Source: Stephanodiscus triporus (taxonomy: Eukaryota > Bacillariophyta > Thalassiosirophyceae > Thalassiosirales > Thalassiosiraceae). From it: a stretch of 12,868 nucleotides of DNA. Both the position numbers and the translations under genes were made by a program. Shown in pieces: positions 7,780 to 12,868 of this stretch (the stretch's first letter is position 1; every line of letters starts with the position of its first letter). The stretch is taken from contig JALLAZ010000678.1 of assembly GCA_036939755.1 (NCBI GenBank), positions 1 through 12,868 of the forward strand. The letters run 5' to 3'. The notes beneath the pieces are model-generated. The model searched no databases, had not been told where the DNA came from, and was given only the letters and a program-made list of their open reading frames with translations.

Positions 7780-8787
7780 TCACTCGTGGTCGCTATAGAA
7801 TAAGTCCATGTGAATTGTTGACGGCCCTCCTGTTAGTCCGTTCGCAGCCTTCCCCCCTTCGTTGTCCGTGGTATCTTCGCCTCCGTCCTCTTCAAAAGCA
7901 TTCATCCATTTGGCTTCGAGGTCGTTGGTTTCAATTTGACCAAGGTTCTATCGAGAGAATGAAGATGATGTGAGCGGACGAAATGAACGGTGGTCGTATC
8001 AAGAGCCCTTGAACTCACACTGTGTTCGAGTAGAAACTTCGCTCGAAGTTGCTGAAGGAATTTCTCCAATTCATTCATTTTTTTCGTCAACTCAGAGCTC
8101 CTCCCTTCGATCTCGATCAATCCCGCCAATTCGTCCTTGGCTCTCGTGGCATCCTCGCTCCACCTTTCGCTCTCATCCACCATTTGCATCTCGTCTACGC
8201 CATCAATCCCATGCTTCATTGTGGCGTTGAGTTTGATCTCGACGAACCAATTAACAGTCTCCGCATCGAGAAGCTGCGACATTTTTTTGTTCTCACGATG
8301 CGTGAGAATGAAATCGTTTTCGTTGTTGAGGGATTCCATCTCCTTGACGAACTGGGTTTTCTGTTCCCTCTCATCGGCCTACAAAGAGGAACATCGCAGG
8401 TCGAGAGGGGGGGGTGGGGGGACGAATCAATGGGGTGATGTCGGGATTGTGTAAGCGGAGAATCTTCTACTTCATTGAGAAATGAGATCGACGTACCTCG
8501 ATGCCTTTCAATTCGCTCGTGATTTTGACGATGGACTGTCGATCGGTCTCCACCGCGTGCTTGTAGCGCTTCTTCTCGATCTCGTGATCTTTCTGCTTCC
8601 GAGTTTCCTCTCCGAGTTCGCCGTGGGCAATGCGCAGCTCTTCCTCGTCGCGCCTGTTCTGCTCGACCGCGCGGGACATCACGTCGGCCTCTCGGCGGCG
8701 CATGTGGTCCGCCATTTTGGCGTCATTGTTGTAGCTCGCGGTCGCCTTTTGGAGGGCGGCGAATTGCTGGGCCTGGACGGTGTTCAT
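7780..8787 (-). CDS. Coiled-coil protein of unknown function, three exons
   Basis: Minus-strand exons are 8787..8497, 8378..8019 and 7947..7780, giving 272 residues. I do not recognise the family. Residues 1-215 are almost entirely charged, helix-favouring sequence rich in Glu, Lys, Arg and Gln. Examples are MNTVQAQQFAALQKATASYN, then RRREADVMSRAVEQNRRDEE and MNELEKFLQQLRAKFLLEHS; together they read as a long coiled coil. The last exon encodes an acidic, Gly-rich tail (NAFEEDGGEDTTDNEGG...) ending FYSDHE. There is no signal peptide or membrane segment, so it is probably cytosolic, nuclear or cytoskeletal. The start has a strong context (GCCGCC-ATG). An overlapping out-of-frame upstream ATG (8824) in weak context might lower its translation. 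It shares a 160-bp divergent spacer with the small gene at 8948. Confidence 0.83.
7948..8018 (-). other. Intron 2 of the coiled-coil gene (71 nt)
   Basis: On the minus strand it starts GTGAGT after LLEHS and ends CGATAG. It is phase 0. Removal shifts the frame from one ending shortly afterwards to one that runs 55 more residues to a TGA at 7780-7782. Confidence 0.75.
8379..8496 (-). other. Intron 1 of the coiled-coil gene (118 nt)
   Basis: On the minus strand it starts GTACGT after AAAGGCATCGAG and ends TTTGTAG before GCCGATGAG. It carries a long C-run on its own strand. Removal joins two helical, highly charged segments in one frame. Confidence 0.82.
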
Positions 8788-8947
8788 GATGGCGGCGGTA
8801 AATTTTTAACGCGTTGGTATCCATTATTCTGAGCAAAACTCGCCATGGACGAAGAATTAAGCAGGGATTCAACGGAGTATTATTCCTACGTAGGTAGAGG
8901 AACAAACCAATGCGTTTGCACAACTGCATAAGACGAGAATCACCGCC
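8788..8947. promoter_or_regulatory. Compact divergent promoter, coiled-coil gene / small ORF gene
   Basis: Only 160 bp separates the two start codons, so transcription start sites must be very close or overlapping (inference). It contains CCTACGTAGG (8886-8895, a 10-bp palindrome), a plus-strand 28-codon upstream frame beginning ATG at 8845 and ending at 8931, and the minus-strand ATG at 8824. No TATA box is evident. Confidence 0.5.
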
Positions 8948-9343
8948 ATGAGCAACCCTTGCATCGATCTCGATATGAAGCTGATGAACAGCCCTGTTCC
9001 AGAGCGGGACGGTGGGAACGGCGGTGATAACGTCGGTGAGTTGGCGCCTTCCGCCACCGAGGACCGTCCCTTAAACGGCGACACGCACGACTTTCAGGCA
9101 ACGCTCGATGCAAACGGCGGCGATCCACCTTGTCCTTCGCGCACAAATTCGAACTGCGTCTTCAAATTCATGGAGGCTGAACCCTCCAATGGTGCTGAGC
9201 GCATGATCGCCGATGGCAAAACTACCCGACATTACGACGCGATGACTACGATGGTGGAATCGTGGAGGGAGGAGCTGTACACGATGAATGTGAAGAATGC
9301 TATCCTCTTAGATGATTTGGTAAAATTAGGCGCGGACGCGTAG
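8948..9343 (+). CDS. Small protein of unknown function, single exon, 131 aa
   Basis: I do not recognise the family. The frame is closed upstream by TAG at 8891, and the chosen ATG has a good context (CACCGCC-ATG-A). The first 75 residues are acidic, Gly/Pro/Asn-rich and probably disordered. Residues 78-131 look helical: AERMIADGKTTRHYDAMTTM, then VESWREELYTMNVKNAILLD and DLVKLGADA. This could be a short dimerising or partner-binding helix. No signal peptide, membrane segment or metal-binding pattern is present. A regular frame, good start context and close divergent pairing with the coiled-coil gene favour a real gene, but conservation cannot be tested here. The 28-codon frame at 8845 is out of frame with it and would be an upstream ORF if transcribed. 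Confidence 0.68.
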   Translation: MSNPCIDLDMKLMNSPVPERDGGNGGDNVGELAPSATEDRPLNGDTHDFQATLDANGGDPPCPSRTNSNCVFKFMEAEPSNGAERMIADGKTTRHYDAMTTMVESWREELYTMNVKNAILLDDLVKLGADA

Positions 9344-9683
9344 GAGGGTGCCAGGTAGAAGAATAATTGTTGACAAGAATGACACGGATGACTGGTCCGG
9401 CAACGTTCGAACGTTGGATTATGGTGTGTGATTTTTTGGAGATAGAAGGGAAAAGAATCATGCTCTTGCCGGACCAGATAACTCACGACAATGTCGTTGT
9501 ATCAAATCTATAGTTTAGGAGTGGAAGGATTGACAGATTTTTCTCATCAAGATGATGATTGTCTTGGTCCAAGGAGCTCCCTCATTGGGCTTTAAATTTA
9601 TGGAACATAGACCAACGCTGTTTTATACTCTACATCTTAGTAACTTCTCGTTCGTTGCATTTTCTGTCGTCGTGTGCAAAGAT
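9344..9683. other. Convergent 3' spacer with inverted-repeat structure
   Basis: Non-coding, AT-rich sequence between the small plus-strand gene and the tentative minus-strand gene. It holds the 12-bp inverted repeat and nested 16-bp palindrome listed separately. No AATAAA is seen near the gene end at 9343. Confidence 0.5.
9392..9477. repeat. 12-bp inverted repeat flanking 62 bp, with nested 16-bp palindrome
   Basis: CTGGTCCGGCAA (9392-9403) is exactly repeated as its reverse complement TTGCCGGACCAG (9466-9477). CAACGTTCGAACGTTG (9401-9416) is a perfect palindrome overlapping the left arm by three bases. The RNA could fold as a long stem-loop with a smaller competing hairpin. Confidence 0.82.
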
Positions 9684-10170
9684 TTATGATGCGGCCACGG
9701 CCACCACTGCCGGCGCCTTTTTCCCCTTCTTCAACTCTTCTCTCCGAAATACAGCATACCGGACAGGTTCTTTGCGATGCCCAAGGGCGCATCCGGCCTC
9801 ACTGCGATCCTCGTTCTCTCCGGTATAGGTAGTATCGACCATGCCAGGCTTCCTTGAACTGAAAATAAGATCTCTATTTTAAGTGGGCTGCATTTGCTGA
9901 CGTCCCTAGGCTCAGAGACTTATTTCAGTAAGCAGTACCTCCGTTGATAAAAGGACAGATCTCTACGCCTGTGCCTCCCCTTACATTGCATATCATCGTC
10001 CGGAATACGCGCCTGCACTCTGACGTTGTTCTCTCACTGCTAAGAGTGCAACAAGGGTGCACACAAGATAGAGAAGTTTGTGTAGACATTGACGCAGATC
10101 TCTCGATGGGCCCGCAAGAGAGAGGCTATGATATGGTTGCAGCAGAATGCACGAGCAGTTCTCACCTCAT
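9684..10170 (-). CDS. Tentative small two-exon gene, 59 aa, unknown function
   Basis: Proposed minus-strand exons are 10170..10166 (ATGAG) and 9858..9684, joined at GTGAGA...TTTTCAG. Splicing gives MSSRKPGMVDTTYTGENEDR, SEAGCALGHRKEPVRYAVFR and RELKKGKK-type basic sequence ending in an Ala/Val/Pro tail (APAVVAVAAS) and TAA. Support: local GC content rises over the second exon, a pyrimidine-containing acceptor precedes it, the product has sensible composition, and the strand fits the alternating order of all neighbours. Against: exon 1 is only five bases, the 307-nt intron is longer than others here, and the plus strand also has an open frame across the region. The first exon could lie elsewhere. 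I do not recognise the protein; basic patches might bind nucleic acid, which is speculation. Confidence 0.35.
9859..10165 (-). other. Proposed intron of the tentative small gene (307 nt)
   Basis: On the minus strand it starts GTGAGA and ends ATTTTCAG. The acceptor is more convincing than the donor. Overlapping plus-strand open frames (9944-10288 and 10089-10349) have no recognisable content. Confidence 0.3.
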
Positions 10171-10243
10171 CCCCGGGTCCCTGTTGGATCGATCTGTGGA
10201 GGCTTCCGATCCGGTACGCCGTTACAATAAAAGAACGAATAGA

Positions 10244-10271
10244 GAAACAACATGTTGTTTCCCCAGCTGGG
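10244..10271. repeat. Two abutting perfect palindromes (18 bp + 10 bp)
   Basis: GAAACAACATGTTGTTTC (10244-10261) and CCCAGCTGGG (10262-10271) are each their own reverse complement and touch without a gap. The second contains CAGCTG, an E-box-type core. A regulatory role is inference. Confidence 0.8.
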
Positions 10272-10362
10272 TGGTTGGCATGGGCTGAACTTTTCTGCTA
10301 TCTTGTCTCTATCCGCCCTGTGCCACCTTTTGATGCAGATCCTGTCTAATAAATTTTTTTAG

Positions 10363-10409
10363 GCGAAGGTGCGCTGGTCAAAGCGAAGGTGCGTTGGTAA
10401 AAAGCGAAG
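10363..10409. repeat. Short degenerate tandem repeat
   Basis: GCGAAGGTGCGCTGGTCAAA is followed directly by a near-copy (GCGAAGGTGCGTTGGTAAAA, plus one A) and a third truncated GCGAAG. The period is 20-21 bases. It lies about 80-120 bases upstream of the ankyrin-RING start codon. Confidence 0.75.
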
Positions 10410-10485
10410 AGTGCGCGAGACAGGCGCGCGAATGGTTTGCGACGTTAAGTATATATCTCGCTAAACATGAGAAAGACATTATCAG

Positions 10486-11694
10486 ATGAGCAATGAGATA
10501 AATCACCGCATTGATCGTTTCAAGGAGTCTTTCTTGTGTGCGGCAGCGCGTGGAGGTCGCATCGAGGAATGTGCAAGCCTCCTGGAATTTGGAGCTGATA
10601 TAGAATGGCGTGAAAATAACGAAGACAATCCCTTGTTGGCAGCTGTGAGGAATGGCATGAACGACGTGGCAGCCTTGCTTTTGGCTCATGGTGCAAACCC
10701 TGCGGTGCTGGATCAAGATGGCAACACCGTCATGCACCTTGCTGCTTTCATTGGAGATGAAGGGATAGCGAGCCTATTTTCTCCAAACGCATCTGCGTTA
10801 TCTTTGCGTACCAACAATGATGGGATGACAGGTAGGTAGAATGCTTTGTTAGTGATTATTGAACCAACAGGCAATAACTTACCATCATATGCATTAACAG
10901 CCATTGACATTGCAGTCGAGAGAGGCTTTAATTCATTTGCGGAGCATCTGAACAATCTCGTATACGAAGCAGATGACAATCGAAATGATTGCGAAGAAGA
11001 GCAGGACGATCTATTTTTACCCTCAATAGAGGATGACAGTACAGATGATTCGGAACACTCTGTGGCTGACTACAATGTCAGCAACGAAGCGTCTGATTCT
11101 GGTCGAACTGGTGAAAGAATGGTCCAACTCTCTGCCACAGCGAATGAAAGCATAGATGAAGGAATAGCACCTAACATTATGAACAATCCACGTGAGAGTT
11201 CGGTGGATGTTGGTGAGCATGACACCGTCACAAGTTCCGATCTCAATCCCGGCGGCGCCGACCATGACGCTTTTATGAAGCAACTAGGCTACATGACCCT
11301 ATTAGCCCATGCCAAATCTACGGAGTTGTATCAGTCAAAGTACGCACTCAATGAAGTAATTCAAGAGCGCGATAGCTTGAAGAACGAGCTCGCGATATTT
11401 CGTGGAGATGATAATACCGACCTTGCTCAGAAGTCGTTGACGGAATTAAATGCGTTGGAAGAACAAGTGAAGCGCTCACTGGATAGGATCGTCAAGGCGA
11501 AACAAGTTGCATCCAGCAATATCGACGATGTCAGAAAGTGCGTCATTTGTAGGGAGAATACCAAAAGCGTCTTGTTCATGGATTGTAGACATCTTTGCGT
11601 CTGTAAGGACTGCGGCCATCTCAATGTCCTTGTCCAGTGCCCTTTGTGCAGACAGATAATAAGGGAAAGAATAAACGTCTTTACTGACAACTGA
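10486..11694 (+). CDS. Ankyrin-repeat, coiled-coil, RING-HC protein; probable E3 ubiquitin ligase
   Basis: Exons 10486..10831 and 10901..11694 give 379 residues. Four ankyrin-type repeats fill the N-terminus (about 14-42, 47-76, 79-109, 112-135), with recognisable cores such as NPLLAAVRNGMNDVAALLLA and HGANP. A long acidic, probably disordered linker follows (about 145-235), then helical, coiled-coil-like sequence (about 240-322). A C-terminal C3HC4 RING has ligands C329, C332, C344, H346, C350, C353, C362 and C365, with the CRHLCVCKDC and CPLCRQ signatures of the IAP/MUL1-like RING-HC group. Family knowledge: such proteins recruit E2 enzymes, with ankyrin repeats choosing substrates, and their RINGs often dimerise. 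The specific target is unknown. There is no membrane segment. Base composition is more AT-rich than in the kinase and protease genes. The start is the first ATG of the frame after a TATA-like run. Confidence 0.88.
10832..10900 (+). other. Intron of the ankyrin-RING gene (69 nt)
   Basis: Starts GTAGGT and ends ATTAACAG. It is phase 1, rebuilding an Ala codon (G+CC), so NNDGMT reads into AIDIAVERGF and completes an ankyrin repeat. In-frame TAG occurs just inside. An alternative AG at 10869-10870 would break the repeat. Confidence 0.85.
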
Positions 11695-11870
11695 GCGTCA
11701 CCTCTAGCCCCTCATCATAATATAACACATGCACAAAGTTAATTTACATTTATGTTTTCTTCAACCAAATGAAAGTACAGTTGTCTGCTCTGACATCACA
11801 ACGGGATCCTCCCTTACTTCGCCCAGCTCCCTCAACATTCACCGGTCGACTACTCCAATGTCTAATAAAC
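11695..11870. other. Convergent 3' spacer, ankyrin-RING / membrane protein genes
   Basis: This 176-bp AT-rich spacer lies between convergent stops. AATAAA at 11864-11869 (plus strand) directly abuts the stop codon of the minus-strand gene. If used by the ankyrin-RING gene, the two transcripts would overlap. Confidence 0.5.
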
Positions 11871-12548
11871 TCATACGAGTTCAACATCTTTCGATGACTC
11901 CAAACCTCCTTTGGTCAATTCGTCTCCTTTCTTCTTCTTCTTCTTACTCCTTGGCGTCTCCAACTCCCTGCCGCCCACGTAGTCGCCATCGCTTCCGCCA
12001 TCGATTCCCGAGGAACCGCTGAGGAGTGAACAACACGTGTCCCTCAGCGCCATGCATGGCACGGACACAATCTCGGGGTAGCAAACGAGGCAGAGCAACG
12101 TCATGAATCCCAGTATCCCTAGGGTGACGTAGGTGACAATCTGTTCAGGAGTCAGGCTGTTGCTATCAACGCTATCGAACCACCCCTCTCTCGCGCTGTC
12201 GTCGTCGGGGCACTCGTCGCCAATGCAATCGCGATAGTATTCGTTCGAGTCGGCCTGCCACTGGCCGTCCCATTTTCCGCTGAAACCGTCGTCACCTTCG
12301 AGCCCTCGGCGGGGGTGCCGATGTTCTCCCGCGACGGTCGATGTCACCGTCGTCGCCGCTGCTACCGCCGTGAGGCAGCACGAGAGACAGGCGAGAGATG
12401 GGACTATGTCGGCGATGATGTGGGATCGACATCCTAGCGGTGCGGATGGATGCTTTCGGGACGACCAGCGTCGCTGATGTTGCGGACGTGACTTGGTCGT
12501 TGCCGCGGTGCTGCTGCCCATTATCGTTTCGTAACTTTGCGGCCGCAT
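11871..12548 (-). CDS. Single-pass membrane protein of unknown function, intronless
   Basis: This is a 225-residue minus-strand frame with no intron. A basic N-terminal segment (1-43) precedes a hydrophobic, Cys/Ala-rich stretch (about 44-72) that can act as a signal peptide. An acidic region follows (75-135, with a close Cys pair C108/C113 and YYRDCIGDECPDDD), then SLTPEQ and a clear transmembrane helix (about 137-158, VTYVTLGILGFMTLLCLVCY). The cytoplasmic tail has a hexa-Lys run (202-207) and ends DVELV. The topology would be type I: acidic part outside or in a lumen, basic tail in the cytosol (inference). Met10 is an alternative start. I do not recognise the family. The TM plus following PEIVSVPCMALRD looks like the most constrained part. 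The VELV end could be a PDZ ligand, which is weak. Confidence 0.78.
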   Translation of the reverse strand: MRPQSYETIMGSSTAATTKSRPQHQRRWSSRKHPSAPLGCRSHIIADIVPSLACLSCCLTAVAAATTVTSTVAGEHRHPRRGLEGDDGFSGKWDGQWQADSNEYYRDCIGDECPDDDSAREGWFDSVDSNSLTPEQIVTYVTLGILGFMTLLCLVCYPEIVSVPCMALRDTCCSLLSGSSGIDGGSDGDYVGGRELETPRSKKKKKKGDELTKGGLESSKDVELV

Positions 12549-12868
12549 CGATGATAATAATAGTTGTTGAGGGCGTTGCTACTTGCTACAACAGTCGTGT
12601 GCAGTATTTTTGCACGGCATTGAGAATTTGTTGGCACGAAGTGGCGATTTCTCTCTACATACGACGATCCGTTAGATACAAACAACACATCGAGAAAAGA
12701 GAAAACGAAAACGCTTTTCCTGGACATTCTACGTACATTATCTACATACCGTATAACACGCGGCCTTGTGGATCGGAAACGACAGAAATTCTCGTTCGTC
12801 TTAGGTAGTTAGGTCTGTCACACACATTATATATAATGACCGATTATATATAATGTGTTCCGCAAAAT
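12549..12868. promoter_or_regulatory. Upstream region of the membrane-protein gene, to window end
   Basis: A 320-bp stretch without a credible gene; the overlapping open frames have no recognisable content. It should contain the minus-strand promoter and ends with the strong AT-rich inverted repeat at 12822-12858. Confidence 0.45.
12822..12858. repeat. Perfect inverted repeat, 16-bp arms, 5-bp spacer
   Basis: ACACATTATATATAAT (12822-12837) and its exact reverse complement ATTATATATAATGTGT (12843-12858) flank GACCG. Each arm contains the 12-bp palindrome ATTATATATAAT. It could be two TATA-like elements facing opposite ways, a hairpin, or a repeat end. Confidence 0.88.

Larger units (their letters stand above)
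10171..10485. promoter_or_regulatory. Intergenic region upstream of the ankyrin-RING gene
   Basis: It contains the 18-bp and 10-bp back-to-back palindromes (10244-10271), a degenerate 20-bp tandem repeat (10363-10409) and a TATATAT run (10450-10456), 30 bases before the start codon. An upstream ATG at 10467 opens a nine-codon frame that ends at 10496, overlapping the main start at 10486 in another frame. Confidence 0.5.

Noticed and set aside
8890..8932. A 43-nt intron linking an ATG at 8845 to the small gene
   Set aside because: GTAGGT...AAG would splice in frame, but 43 nt is shorter than every other intron here and the acceptor lacks a pyrimidine tract. The ATG at 8948 has a good context by itself.
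9559..9828. Plus-strand open frame of 89 codons
   Set aside because: It is the opposite strand of the better-supported minus-strand exon, and its product has no recognisable pattern.
9944..10349. Two overlapping plus-strand open frames of 114 and 86 codons
   Set aside because: They overlap each other in different frames, have irregular composition and no motif, and the minus strand is equally open. A faint resemblance to retroelement sequence could not be supported.
12822..12858. Rho-independent terminator or insertion-sequence terminal repeat
   Set aside because: The window is eukaryotic, the stem is AT-rich, and no transposase or second repeat end is present, so only a neutral inverted-repeat call is justified.
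1..12868. tRNA, rRNA, spliceosomal RNA or CRISPR array
   Set aside because: No tRNA T-arm and box patterns, conserved rRNA or snRNA segments, or regularly spaced direct repeats were found by reading either strand.

Overview
The window looks like nuclear DNA of a microalga, most likely a centric diatom (inference). The genes carry short GT-AG introns (69-162 nt for the confident ones) and are closely packed. One gene joins a trypsin domain to a C-terminal extension, and others encode eukaryote-type families (ABC1 kinase, SYLF, ankyrin-RING). There is no sign of bacterial operons, ribosome-binding sites, CRISPR arrays or insertion sequences.

Layout, left to right: (1) plus strand, 5'-partial ABC1/UbiB-type atypical kinase, four exons visible, ending at 3006; (2) minus strand, four-exon stand-alone SYLF (DUF500/Ysc84-type) protein, 3235-4255; (3) plus strand, two-exon trypsin-like serine protease with a signal anchor and a two-module C-terminal extension, 4747-7323; (4) minus strand, three-exon coiled-coil protein of unknown function, 7780-8787; (5) plus strand, single-exon small protein of unknown function, 8948-9343; (6) minus strand, tentative two-exon 59-residue protein, 9684-10170; (7) plus strand, two-exon ankyrin / coiled-coil / RING-HC protein, probably an E3 ubiquitin ligase, 10486-11694; (8) minus strand, intronless single-pass membrane protein of unknown function, 11871-12548.

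The genes alternate strictly in strand (+ - + - + - + -). Every left boundary of a minus gene is therefore a shared 3' region, and every right boundary a shared divergent promoter (160-491 bp). No common pathway links the genes, so the window reads as ordinary gene-dense nuclear sequence rather than a cluster. The less ordinary parts are several long perfect palindromes or inverted repeats confined to non-coding DNA, four stop-free introns with lengths divisible by three, the protease C-terminal modules, and three or four genes with no recognised family. I did not find a convincing new multi-gene system.
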